Assembly: GCA_019414725.1 (NCBI GenBank)
Contig: DXLM01000001.1
Location: 74,004-138,003, forward strand
Origin: Bacteroides sp.
Lineage (GTDB): Bacteria; Bacteroidota; Bacteroidia; Bacteroidales; Bacteroidaceae
Length of the DNA stretch: 64,000 nt
Reading direction: 5' to 3'
In this document: positions 13,201 to 25,883 of the stretch, one piece after another
Layout: every line of letters begins with the position of its first letter
Position numbering within the stretch: the first letter of the stretch is position 1
Program-made: the position numbers and the translations under genes
Notes under the pieces: generated by a model
Seen by the model: the letters and a program-made list of their open reading frames with translations, nothing else
The model's database searches: none
What the model was told of the DNA's origin: nothing

Positions 13201-16200
13201 GCTATATAAAACCTGCCTTCTAACCCCTATGCTGCTGTACCTCTAAATGCTTCGAATCTTCCATTATACTTTTCATTCATATACTGATATAAAGGAGACT
13301 CCATATCATAATAAATAAGTCCTACCTTATCTTTATCAGATACCTAGGACATAATATTGTCAATAGTAGTCTTAGCCTCATCTTTATCAAAAACTACTTT
13401 AGCTCCTGTAAAATTTCCGGGCTACTCGTAGTAGTATGTCTGTACAACATCGTTTTCATCTGTAGTTCTAAAGGATGCTAAAGTTTTGTCTAATTGAGAA
13501 TTAGAGGTTCTCATACTAACTCCCAGCTTTGGCGCGTGTTTGAAGAAAGACCTTTTTGGACTCAGTTGTAATTCAGTATTTTCATACCTCTCTACCATAG
13601 CCTTGCTTGAACTTTGGTCAAAATCTCCAGCAGTTAAAACAGTTATTCCATATTTTTTAGCAAAGTCGTTTATCAGAGATAAATCAGCTTCATCGTAGTG
13701 GGATATTTCATCAATAATAATCAAAGATGGAACATTTTCTGGAGCAATGTCATCTGATTGATGTTTATATACAATCTTACCAGTAGAGTCCTTAATCCAA
13801 TCTTCCTTATCATATAATCTATATCCGTATTTATTAGTATCCCTACTAGTATTATAGTTAGAGTAAATTGTAGTCATAAAGGGATTTTTCGAGAATGCTT
13901 TCTTAAGTCCAAGTTTTTTGACCTATTCATCGGCAGCCTTCTAACTATTATGAACAAACCAGCTATTTTCCAATAGTTCTTTTGGAAGCATTTTAGTTAT
14001 ATAATAGTTAACTGCCTAACTTTTACCTGCTCCTGGGATGCCCTCTATTAGATATATATTCTCGAATTTGGGAATAATGTCTTCATTTACTATCTAGTTA
14101 TCATTGATAAATTTTCTTATCTCTTCAGCAGTATTTACCCCAAGTTTATTTCTCAGAATGTCCTCCTTAATAGTATCACTACTTTCCTAGAAGTTTTCTA
14201 TAGCAGCCTATTTAAACGCTTCCATAAACTAGGTAGTCATATCGCCATTTAGAACCTCTGCTAGTCCCTAAAATATAGATTCTTCTTGGGTAGGAAGAGG
14301 AGCTACTTCTCCATCTATTACAGTTTTAAACTTTTTAAGAAAATCTGATTGCTTTAAAGCAGCTCTACTAGCCAACCAATATACAAAATTCTAATCCTCT
14401 AATGCTTCTGTATTCTAACTAATTATCTGATTAGTCGAACTATATAAGTCAAACCCTTTTCTAAATAAGTCTTTTAGTTTTCCTTGCTTAATTAGATCTT
14501 CATTAGCTTGGAAAAAGTCATGAACAGCATCAGATATAGCGACTCTTTCTAATTCAATTGAATCTCTCTACTAGGCACTTATTCCCTTTTGATTTCTGGT
14601 TGGAGCAAACTCTTTCAGAGTTAATGCATTGTTAATAGCATCCTACAGCCTGTCTCTTTCTTTCCAATCATCGCCTATATTAACTATAAAGTCTGATAAT
14701 CTGTTATACTCGATAAAGTTCTTATTAATTGCTGTATTGTTAACTAAGTTTAGCTTTTTCCCCTAATTTATAGCATATATAGCTTTCGCCTAAATTAGCT
14801 TATTTTTTATCAAATCTAAATCCTAACTAATGATGGCTGCATCCTCCATAGTTATTTCTGGAAGTGCTTCCCAATCAGTGACTCTGTTCTTTTTAGCTAT
14901 CTCATTAAGAGTTTTGTTATATCCTAAAAGATTTCCAATGTCTGCCCCATCAGTAGATGTTTGTGCTCCCAAAACTAACCCTTTGGCAAAATTAATAGAA
15001 GTTACTGCATCGTCTATCTGACCTATTACCTCATCAAAATTAACACCACTTATATCACCTCTATTTTCATCTAGGATAAAGTTAATTTTCTCTATAAGCT
15101 CAGATATGTTTAAATTTCCCTTTTGGGAATTGGCCTAAATATGATTCTATACAAACTAAATAGCATCTGTATAAGTAGAATTGTTTATTTCCCTTGTATA
15201 TAAGTCTATATTGCTATCTATTACTCCAAACTATTTCTAGATATTTTCTATATCTTGTAGAGTTGGATTCTATAGTCCCTAGTTCTCCGCATATGCAATA
15301 AGTGTATCAGCGTTTCCTAGTATACCTAATAAGTCCATAGCCTAAACCTTTGCTTTTAATTCAGAGATTTTAGTATTAGAGTTTATTCCGTTATATCCAT
15401 AGTTATCAAACTCCTCTAAGATATTCGATATATTTATATCACGGACGGGCAGTTGTTGCTTCCCTGACCACTCCTTTAGAGCCTATAATGAATTTAGTAT
15501 CTCGTGCTTTATTTCTGGATTAATAGAGGAGGTCTTAAACTGTTGGAAGTATTTATCTAGATTAAATGATAATTCTCGGTTAATTAGGTCCGAAATCTTC
15601 TAACTGTTTCCTTTTTTATTCTAAGATAATTCTAATAGCTATTGTTTCAAGGTCTCATTATTTCCAGAAAAAATTAAAGTAGCCCCAGCTTTACTAGTCT
15701 GATATTCTGACTATACTGCATCCATAAAAGCATCTAAGTCAGCAGCCTAATCTATTTTATTTTCCTCTGTGTAAGCACCTGCATTTAATTGATCCTATCT
15801 CTTCAGAGTACTCTTAATTAAATCGTAAATAGACCTGTTTCTCCTAATAGAGTCATAATTTTTAGCATACTCTTGTATAAATAATCCAGAATTTCGTGCC
15901 CAGTTTAAGTATATAGGGGTAATATCAGATATTCTATTCTTATAGTCTGTCTGCTTCCAATTATCAAACTTAGCCCTAGCCTCTTTCAAATCTTCGCTAG
16001 ATAAATCATTTATATTTTTCTTATACTACTGCTTAACATAATCCTTGAACAAGGAATTACTATAGTACTCACTAAATCCCGGAGTTAAGTCAAACATTGC
16101 CTTAGAAATGTAGTCCATAGCTAAAGAACCATCTAGATACTTATCTTTTTTTAGCCTAAGATCGTTTAATTCCTTAGTTAGTGTAACAATTTCTTTATTA

Positions 16201-18554
16201 TCTTCGTCTGTTAGTTTTTTATCAGAATCTTTGTATTTATTATTAATGTTTTGGATAGATTCCTAAGTTTTTAATATGTTAGATACTATACTATTAAAGT
16301 CCTGTAAAAATAAAGAAGAAACTGTCGAATTCTAAAGCCCCTGCAGAGCTACATCTTTAAATATCTAAGTATCTAGTAGAGACTGGTCAGATACTTTTAA
16401 TCCCTCAGCTTTTATAATATTATCATAAATGTCTAATTGCTAAACAAACGCTCTCTTGACATCCTAATCCATACTTCTGACGCTTTTAGAAGATGGTTTA
16501 AAGGATTTTCCATCGCTTTCAAAGGAGAGATATGGATTAGCTATCTCCATCTTTTCTAAAGTCTTTATATAATCCTATTTCTTGTTATTTCTTAAGTCAT
16601 ATACAAGTTGCTAACGGGCAGCTTCAGGAGTAATATCCTATCTATTCAGTTTAAAGTCTGTACCTAGTGCAGTTAGACCTCCACCTACGGCTCCTCCTAA
16701 GAAAGACATAGCATATCGGTCAAACATATTATCCCAAGCGCTCATGCGACCTTCGTCCCCTTGCAAGTACTACACAGCATTATAGCAAGATTTAGAGAAG
16801 TCGGCCAACAGTTCCTCGGTAGTTTCTTCTATAGCTTCTCCTAGTCCACCAGATACTGCTGACCCAAGGGTGCCCTTTCCAAGAGACATTACGTCAGTAG
16901 CTATTTCTTTTCCTTTTTTAAACCAATACTTAGCTAACTATTTCTTATTAGCTCTATCAGGGACGCTATTCTTAATTTCTTTAGGAGCATTCGCAAATGC
17001 CTCTATAATTTTTCTTCTCTTTAATCCTTCTCCTTTTAACTCAGGCAATATCCACTCTCCTATTCCAGTGTTTAATAGTGCCGCTTCTGCTGCCGCGTAA
17101 CCTAAAGTTAGCATAGTAGCTTCAAAGTCAGTGGCTTTACCCTCTGACTTAGCTTCTCCATAAGTATCAGCTACTGTAACCGCAGTCATATATCCTTTGG
17201 ACAGCACTGACCCTATTTTCTAGTAAGCCTACACAAATTTGTCATAGTCTGCTTCTGCTCTAAATTTATTTAGGCTAGCTGCAGTGTTAAAAGCACTAAG
17301 CTACTATGGAGTAGCCCCTCCCTCTATTAGCTAGGCTAGTTTTAGATTATTTATATCTTTGTATTTATCTATTTGTTCTGCTATAAACTTCTCTCTACCA
17401 GCTTGTGACAATCCCTCTGCTGTGACAGCAGAGCTTTTCTTAAATAAGGCTGGAGCGAACTCAAATAGGAATCTCTGTTCCTTCAACTAACCTGCTACAT
17501 CTCCAATTAAAGAGATAAAATTTTCCCAACACCAAGTATTTTCTTGTGCAAACTAAGATTTGGCAGTCTGCCTATTAACTGATTTTGACCAGCCTTCCAT
17601 GGCTGAAAATGTGGGAGAATCACTTCCAGTTAGCATTTTACCTAAAGTTCCAGCAAGTCCTACCAGCTAAGTAGCAACGCTAGCTCCCGCTATCCAAGGT
17701 CCTACATATGGAATAAACATACTTCCTACCAGAGCTAGATTCTTCATTATAGTTCCTCCAACACTTTTTTCGTTTAAATCATCAGAGTCAAAGAAATCAT
17801 AATTATTTATCCAAGAACCATCCTTAGTTAGAGTATTCATCTTATTAAGAACTTGCTTACCATAAATGTCTCGGCCATCCAGATTTTCATAGTAGTATGT
17901 TCCATTCTCATTCAATTTATAGTCACCCTTTTTGTGCTATACTTTTTCCCCAGTCACTAAATCAATATGTTCTCCATCATTATCATAAGTAGCCAGTACT
18001 CTAGTATCGAAAAAATCAGTAGTCCAAGAATCATTAGGGGCTTCGTGCCAGATAATTTTTGAGTAGTCATCTCCTGCTTCTACTGGATTGGCAGCTACTT
18101 TTTCCCTCTGTGCTAATTCACTTATAGACCATCTAGGATTATCAGTAACTCCTAATCTTACGAGGCTAGTATTAGTTCTATTAGGGTTAGGAGTTTTTGT
18201 GTATGTAACCATATCTGTTGCTTTCTACCTCTAGTCTATAGGAACTAACCAATCATCAAAACTAAAGGTAGTCTAATCTTTTAGCATTTTATCTAAGTAG
18301 GTATCATTAGATAATATATTGTATGTCAACTATGCTCGTTCATAAAAGTCGTGAAATTTGGTCTTATCAAATTCCCCGTTTTCGTTCTTAAATATAGGAT
18401 TGTCAGTAATTTTGGGACTTTTTAAATACTCACTCTCATTTAGTAGAGAAGTATTATCTGCTGAAAATCCTGCTGCCTTTAAATCAGCTGTAGACAACTA
18501 TGGATTTCCTAATATTCCAACAATCCAATCATTTTCTTTCTATTCTGGAATCAT
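10212..18554 (-). CDS. giant virion protein with SF1 helicase-like domain, 2,780 aa
   Basis: The frame (2,781 codons, TGA) starts MIPEQKENDWIVGILGNPQL. Hydrophobic segments occur at about 270-310 (LVGSMFIPYVGPWIAGASVA) and 470-490. A helicase-like core begins at Walker A, GIPGAGKS (residues 1505-1512). It continues with Walker B, SLIIIDEIS (Asp-Glu 1615-1616), motif III TAGDFDQ (1641-1647), and motifs V-VI, with RGTAAQGLEGRFYIADF and LYTAISRAEQGALVYG near 1800. That is the order of RecD/UvrD-type superfamily 1 helicases. The regions on both sides are helical or unrecognised. The Gln after the P-loop is a TAG. It directly precedes the polymerase gene. It may be ejected to act on DNA, or function as a translocation motor. 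Confidence 0.8.
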
Positions 18555-20428
18555 AACTATCCTCTAACAATTGTTGTGCTCTTTAATCTCTGTTCCTATT
18601 GATATTTCATTTGATTTTCTATGGCTTCCTTCTCTGTAATGTCATTACCTGCAACCATTTTTCCGTAATTCCTATCAGTAGTCTTCAATGGTAAGAATAT
18701 TAACCCTTTAAATATACTCTGATGGTTAGGTTTTCCCCATATATGCATATCGAATGCACCTCTATGATCGTACTTTTCCTTAGAGTTAGGTCCTTTAATT
18801 AAATCGAATATACCTTGGGCTATATTCTCTTCTTCCACGTTGTGCAGCATTGGTGAGTCCCCAAGAATTACTGCATCTGGGTCAGAGAAAGCATTACTAA
18901 ATGCATCACCTTGTAAAATACCAAACTGTCTATAATATTGAGTAAATTTGCCATCCTCTAATTTTACAGGAGGTAATTTAAGCTCTGCATATACTTGATT
19001 AACAGCCTCGATTTCTTGAGGAGTTTTAACATTCTCTACTGACTCTATACCTAACTCTTTTAATTTTTCCTTAGCAGTTTCTAATCTAGCTACACTTTTT
19101 AAGTCGGGTGTTATAATACCTTTGCTAGCCTAATCTTGGTCAATAGGTAAATAAGCATGGTAAATAGTTGGGTCTTCGACGAGAATATCCTTAATTCCTG
19201 AAGTTGGAATTATTTGGTCTCCAAAAGTAACCTAAGTAAGATCATATAATCCGGTAATCTAACTATCTTCTGTAAATTTCTATAATGTAACGTTACCTCC
19301 TATTGATTCCCCATTTTTCTTAGTAACTGGATACATCCGCGCATCAGTAATCATTGTATCCATAGTTCCGTACTTAAACGGCATAGCTACAGGAGTACCT
19401 CCTCCACGTTGAATGTTTTCCGCAAGACTCATTTCTGGGGTTGTATCCTTAGTACCTGAAGAATCCTTTGAGCTAGTAGATGATTTTTGCAAATCTAGAT
19501 TAAAGTCAAATTTGCTAGAAGTACTAGAAGTAACTAACTAAGTTAAAAGAGCTTTAACTCCTTCATCGGTTCCACCTGATTTTAATTTTAGTAAAGTTCT
19601 TGCGTTTTCTGGAAGAGTATGATAAATATAACTCAGAGCATTCTCTGCCTGCGCAGCTTGACTAGAAGTAATTATCTTACTCTTATATAGGCCATCCACT
19701 GACAAGTTAGTTAGGCCACTGTCTAAGGCTCCCTACTAAATTGCTGAATTAAGTATTTCTATTCCTCCTAACACCTAACTAGCCTATTTAGTCGTATATC
19801 CTTCAGTTCCAAACTCCGACTTTCCTAGTTTAGATATAACGTCTTGTATCTACTTATTAATGGCTTCCATCCCAATACCATTAGACACCACTTTAAGTAT
19901 GTCGTTTCTAAATGCCTAAGATGGAGAATATGCACGCTATTGTAATAATTCGGAATTTGTAAGAGGTTGATAATCAGACCCCTCTAGTTCGTCTATACTC
20001 ATTAGTTTGAAGTCTCCTTCGGAATTTATGCAGAATAATTGTCCTCTATCATTAATAGCAAATTCATTCAGACCCCCGTTTTTGGTTACTATTTCTAGAG
20101 CTTTATCGAACTATTCTTTATTAAAATTGGCAACTTTTAGCTAACTCAGTATCTGCATGTATTTAGATGCTATATTAGAAGTATTAGGAAAGGGACTAAA
20201 CTACTAATCAATATAGAAATTCTATAAGGAATTAGTTAACAATTCTATATCACTAGGTAATCCATTTAATTTTTCCATCATATCTAACAAGTCTTTATCT
20301 GTTAAATCTGAAACCTCTCCATTAGACTCAGCAGTAGGTTCAGCAGTTGCCCTACCAGTAACAGTCACTGGTTGATAAGAAACAAGAGGGGGAAGGGCAT
20401 TCCCCCCTTGCTATAGTTTCAGTATCAT
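18551..20428 (-). CDS. virion cargo-type protein, 625 aa
   Basis: The protein starts MILKLQQGGNALPPLVSYQP and ends KSTTIVRGQL, with a TGA overlapping the next ATG. The first half is helical and Gln/Asn-rich (LPENARTLLKLKSGGTDEGV). The second half is a more globular domain: LAENIQRGGGTPVAMPFKYG, TMDTMITDARMYPVTKKNGE, DAFSNAFSDPDAVILGDSPM and RGAFDMHIWGKPNHQSIFKG. I do not recognise a catalytic signature, though the closing 'H.....DMHIWGKPNHQ' has several conserved-looking His. It stands between two giant virion proteins and probably is packed with them. Confidence 0.75.
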
Positions 20429-23400
20429 TTTATCATTGAAGCTTTTATAAGTCCATATAAACTTTTGGATAATCTATCTAGAGTTTTCTCATTTCTATCG
20501 ATGCAATCCTTAATTTGTCTCTAAAATCTTTCTGCATCTGCAGTTTTGGCCTCTATTCCAGCGATAGCTATTTTGGAGCCATTCTTTGCTAACTTTGCTC
20601 CTTTTCTCGCTGCTCTGGTAATAATTATTTCCTAGGGTTTTTGAGCAGATCTAACTCCGGCCCATTTAGAAGGATTAATATTATAATACTAACTTAACTG
20701 AGCTTGCTACGCCTGACTTAGTTTCTATCTAATAGAGGAAAGTAGAGTAACATTATTATTATTTTCAGAAATCAACTATGAGGGTGCTATTCCTGCCTAT
20801 AACTTTTTATGTAAGGCTAACTCTTCTTCCGTAAGTCCAGCTCCGTATCTATTAGGATCTGAGTTAACCGCATTTTGAATATCTGAATAAGCAAAACGAT
20901 CAGCTATAGCCTTGGACTCCTACTGTCTACTTCTAGCTTCAAACTCTAACTATTGTCCAAAGGTATCCCAAATGTTAAACTTTTTGGATAAGTAAGCCTA
21001 TTCAAATTTACTCTTATCTTGGTCAGCTCCCCACTACTATGCTCTATTAAACATAGCCGTTTCATGTCGGTTAGCAGCATTTTCTTTTTCTTGTTGCCAA
21101 GCTAATTCATCATATTGTCGCTAAGTCTGATTACTCTTTTCTTTTCCGGCTGTTCTAGCTTCTTGTCCCTAAACTTCCGCTTGTAATTGTGTAGCAGTCT
21201 ACAGACTTCCATCAGAAGTAATAGGTCTACTAGCCAACCTTCTAAGATCTGCGTAATTTCTCTCTCCCTACATTTCTGCATCTAAGTCACTCCTAGTATA
21301 ACGATGTACCTAGAATGGGTCTTTTAGTAGTGGAGTTACTGATTCTTTAGCCAAGTCTGTCATTCTTCTATTCATTCTGTCGGCATATACTGCCCTAGGA
21401 AGTCCATATGTAATAGTAGGATTGCCTAAGATAGTTCGTAGAATATTATTGTTGGCTTTAGAATTTTCTACTATGGGTTCTTCTTCTGCTACTGGTTCGT
21501 TTTTAACTAGCTCACTCACCTATCGTGGTGGAGAAACCTACCCTTCATCCTTTCTGGGCTTCTCTTTTAGCATCCAGTATCTAGTCTCTGGATCTAAATA
21601 ATACTCAAATCCAGCCTATTCTGCAAGTTTAATATCTGCATCTCTAGATGCCTAGTCCTTATAATCAGAATCTCTAGCCATAACTCTTCTATCATCTGTA
21701 ATCTAGTCGTAGATTCCATCAATAGTCCAATTTCCAACTATAGAGTCTCCACTAGTAGGATTGGTAGACTGGATATCATAGTTATTAGTAAATCCAGGAG
21801 CTATAATTTCATCATTCCATCCCTAATTATTATAATCAGTCTAATATAAGCTTACAGACTATCCTTGCATTGGCTACTAAGTCCATTGAGAGTACATAGT
21901 ATAATGTCTTCTTTGGAACTCGTTAGCGTCATCAACCGTAATTTCGCCTTTTTTGATTTTATTAAGAACGGACTATAGTCTATTAGTTGTATTAAACGTA
22001 TAGGTGTCTTTTTTTCTTACTCCTGCTCTACCAGTTGGGGTAAGAACATTGCCATCCTAGTACTTAAGAATACCTCCCTACTTATCAAATTCTATTCCTA
22101 AGCTTATTTCCCTACTGTTTCTTGTGTCTCCTACTCCAAAATCCCTTCCGTATCCTTGTGCTCTAGCATACCCTGGTGTCCTATTCCACATCCTTAACTA
22201 TCTTATGTTAGGCCCAGAACCGGGGCGAATGGAAGATTTAATCTAAGGAGTACTTACTGTAGGTGCAGAACTCTACGGAACTACTAATTTATTATATAGC
22301 GGGTTTTTTCTCGTAAACCAATTAATGGTTGGATCCCCAAACGTCCATCTACCAGTTTTTTGTAATAACCATTCATTAGATAGTCTTCTAGGAGTTAGTT
22401 GGCCGTTATTTACCTTAAATTGCCAAGGGATTCTTTCCATTGTAGAAATATCTAGGCTTCTGTCAATATAATCAACTCCTCCTCCAGTTTTAGGTTCCGC
22501 AGTAAATGGATGTCTTACTCTCTCCCACCTAGAAGTTTTAAACTTACTTCCTAACTGTTCAGACGAATTTCTAGAGCCTATAGCTTCTCTAAAGGCTTTA
22601 TTTTGTGCCTCTAAAGTGGTAGCAGACGTAATTTGTTTAAATTGTTCTGGAGTTACTTTATAGGTTTTGCCAGATTCGGCAGTAATTGTTTTATAAGGAG
22701 CTTTTTCCTTAGTATTCTTTAATTGTCTATTTACTGACTTATTTCCTTTGACTGCTCTAGTTCCTCCTGCAATAGTCTACAGTCCAAACGATAAGGCTTT
22801 CCAATCATCTACGGTTAGGTCCTGCCCGTTCATTAATTTATTAGCGGCTTTTATAGCATCTCCTCCATTCTCAGATACACCCCATATAGTTAAAGCTGTA
22901 GGTAGTACATATTTAAGAGTCTTTGCTATCTTTCCAGCTTTCCCCACAGCTCCTAATCCAGGAATTAATCCAGCTACATCCATTAATAAGCCAAATCCTG
23001 CATTTCCAGCAGCCTACCACCCAGACACGCTATCATCGGATATATCTGCATAAAGATTAGCTCCAGTACTACCTAATCCAGCTATAGCAGAAGCAGCAGT
23101 CCCATATCCAGGAACAAATGCTGCTAAAATAGACCCTATGTCTGCAATAGCACTACCTATTCTCACTTTATCAATGGTGCTTAACTCTCCAGACTTTGGT
23201 ACTCTTTCTCCTGCTTTTCTTTGCTCTGGGGTTCTAGTATCTTCATCTTTGGATTTTGTACTCTACTATGTCTGTTCCTACTTCTACTATTCCTCTCTTT
23301 GTTTTCGTACCTCTCTCTATCTCTACATAAAGCCACCTTGCTATAAATAATAAAGGACTCCTCCATTTTTATTACTTGGAACAGATTTATTCTTTTTATA

Positions 23401-24795
23401 CCAATCATAGGCCATAGCTTCTCGTAGTTTTTCATTAAGTATAACAGATTGGTCTTTATATTCCCCAGTAACAGGGTTATATGTTATTAAAGAATAATTA
23501 CTATAATCCTCGGAGCCTGGAATAATATATTCATCTCCATAGGCTTTCATATATCCTTCTTGTGCTGCAAATTTAAGCTTCTGAGCTAGATTAGCTCTTA
23601 ATTTCCTCATTGCAGCTTTAGAACCTTCTATTGTAGATACTGGTTGTCCATTAATGATAGCATCTGCTTCAATCATAGGTTCTCTTATATCTTTAAGAAG
23701 TTGTTCAAAGTTTAACCAAGCTTTTACTTTATTGTCATCTCCCTCTATATCAGCATAGTCTTTCTCTAACATGCTTAATATAGCATCAGGATCGTAATCA
23801 CCTCCTTCTAATACTCCTGAGTATTTAGGTTGAAACTAATTATCTTTAGCCCACTAATCTAGCTCTGACATAGCCTTCATTCTAGCAGCCTAGTCTATAA
23901 TTTCCTAATCCTATTGTCTTTTCTATTCTGCTGCAATATATTCAGCTGCCTATTCTACTTCAGATTTCTACTACTGTTCTCCAGTACCAAAGAAGTTGTT
24001 TAAGAAACTACTACTTAGACCAGCCTAATTAAGCGCTATAGCATCCTCATGGTTATATCCATTGTCAAGATTTTCCATAGCTGCTCTTAATTTTGCTAAA
24101 TAAGTATCTTTGTCCTTAAATGTAGTAGAAGAAAAGTCATAGTCACCTAAGTTTTTAATATAATTCTCTAGCTATTCTTTTAGATATGCTGCTCTGTTAG
24201 ATGTTCCTCGTACCCCACCTTCTCCTATCTAATCCTTTTCCACATATGGAGCAAAATCAAAATCTCCTCCAGATGGATTATTCTAATCCATCCAGTATTT
24301 TTCGAAGCCATGCTTAGATAAGTTGAAAGCATTAGAAGAATTGTTAGACGGATTTTGTTTAGAGTAGTCTCTTAGTGCTATACCTACCTTATTAAGATAG
24401 GTAGCTACCTACCTATTAGCAGAAAAAGTATTAAAGTTCTTCTATTTTCTTTTTCTAAGTAAATTATAATCGTCTGTTGTAATTCTCTACCCCTTATTAT
24501 TATAATAATACTCAGAACCAACTGGGTCTATATTATCATCATCAGTGTTACTGAACTCACCTTTGTTATCAAATATAGCTCCAGAATAATCTGTATAAAA
24601 TCTTCCAGTGTTATTAGACAACTAATCTTTCAATCCCGTTAGATATTTATCAAAAGCGTTTTTAAACTCCTGTTGCTACCCTTCATTCCAATTCTTACTT
24701 GCAACATAGGATTGATAATTAGTTTCTAAATTATGGATATAGTCCTTTAAGTCGAACTCATCGTCTCCAAATTTATATTTAACTCGTGTTGCCAT
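20425..24795 (-). CDS. large virion/ejection protein, 1,456 aa
   Basis: The frame starts MATRVKYKFGDDEFDLKDYI and ends KSLYGLIKASMIK. It is a mainly helical protein with Gln/Arg/Lys-rich coiled parts: QRQREVRKQREEQQKQEQTQ at about 480, NRAQQWGADQDKSKFEQAYL, RQKLSQAQQAQLSQYYNI. A Gly-rich hydrophobic zone at about 535-640 includes ILAAFVPGYGTAASAIAGLG and MDVAGLIPGLGAVGKAGKI, a candidate membrane insertion region. No catalytic motif is seen. It is the first gene after a terminator, and its stop overlaps the next start. TAG is frequent. In crAss-like phages genes at this site encode cargo proteins stored in the capsid, and that fits here. Confidence 0.75.
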
Positions 24796-24805
24796 AATTT
24801 ATCCT

Positions 24806-24847
24806 GTAAAATAAAATAGGGGTATACCTAGTTTAGATATACCCCTA
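24806..24847 (-). terminator. terminator between the 96-aa and 1,456-aa genes
   Basis: Minus strand: AGGGGTAT-ATCTAAACTAGGT-ATACCCCT, extended by AT pairs, then ATTTTATTTTAC. The stem is perfect. The next ATG is 11 bases after the T-run. Confidence 0.8.
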
Positions 24848-24860
24848 CGTGTTAAATTTG

Positions 24861-25151
24861 TTAAGCGTTTATACGTCTCACTAAACGACCGCCTCTACGG
24901 TAAACAGGTTCCCCTTCTGCTGGAGCTGGGGTAGCTTCCTGTGGGGCAGCTTCCTGTGGATTACCTCCACCTCCCAATGCTTCGATTAACATTTGGCATA
25001 CTTGCATAGCTATTTCACAATCTTGTCCTTGAACAGCTTGCTGTGCTCCTTGAAGTAACATAGCTGTTGGGTCTTCACCACCTTGAGGCGCTGGAGCAGG
25101 TGCTCCTGCAGGCATCGGTCCTCCTGCCTAAAACTTATTTCCTAACTTCAT
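24861..25151 (-). CDS. small Ala/Pro/Gly-rich protein, 96 aa
   Basis: The ATG at 25151 gives MKLGNKFQAGGPMPAGAPAP with a TAG at codon 8. A later ATG (25115) lies inside this frame. A Pro/Ala-rich start leads to a helix (AMLLQGAQQAVQGQDCEIAM, then QVCQMLIEALGGGG) and a Gly/Pro/Ala tail ending VYRRGGRLVRRINA. Very small proteins with 'MKLGNKFQAGGPMP'-like starts occur next to large ejection proteins in crAss-like phages. The helix may be membrane-active. A terminator follows 14 bp later. Upstream lie 114 bp (25152-25265) in which I see no gene. Confidence 0.75.
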
Positions 25152-25265
25152 AAATTAAAAATTTAAAATGTAATTAATGCACTAATTATCTATCTATCTT
25201 ATGTACTTCAATACTACATATTAAGATCTTCATAACCAAGAATTTTTGATACGATGTGTATATTG

Positions 25266-25883
25266 TTAATTTTCGTCGTTAGAATTTTTGTCTTTTCCTT
25301 CCGGAACTTCCACATATTCTGGCGGACGAGTATTTTGACCCTTTAATACCTTAAATATATATTTGCCCAAAGATTTGCAATATTTATCATAATCTTTGTC
25401 TTTATTTTCGTAAGCCTTTTTAGCTTTCTTAATGAGAGTTCTTGTTTCTTTTCTACTTACGATTCTTTCACCTCCCTAGAGATACATCTAAGTAGTACCA
25501 TCTGGAGCAAGCACCTTCATAACATATTTGTCATAATCTTCAGAGTCGTCTATTTCAAAATCATCTCCTTCTACAATACCAGAATCCTAATTAACTTCTA
25601 GAATATACTTAGCGTTCATGAACGGAACTAAAGTTTCATCTTCTGGCTAAGCCTTATATACTAAGACTACTTCATCATTATCGTTAATGGCTATCTAGTC
25701 TAAAGGTATTTTAGTATCTTTCATCCACATTTCTCTAGTATCTTCATCCTCCCAGACAAATAAGGCTCCTCTATCCGGGGGAAGATAATCTATATTCATA
25801 AGCCCTCGTCTTTTATCCTCCTCAGATTTTAATAAATCACATATATAAGACTTATTCCCTATGTTAACTTTAACTTGCTCCAT
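25266..25883 (-). CDS. DUF192-domain protein, 205 aa
   Basis: Residues 1-75 show the DUF192 (COG1430) series: EEDKRRGLMNIDYLPPDRGA, LFVWEDEDTREMWMKDTKIP and LDQIAI, with the usual RGLM, RGALFVW and MWMK(D/N)T..PLD motifs. The function of this family is unknown. The C-terminal half (KKAKKAYENKDKDYDKYCKS) is Lys-rich helical, ending NSNDEN. Six or more Gln codons are TAG. The N-terminus is duplicated in the endonuclease just upstream, whose frame overlaps this start by 14 bases, so the nuclease probably entered at the front of a DUF192 gene. It stands among virion genes. Confidence 0.8.
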
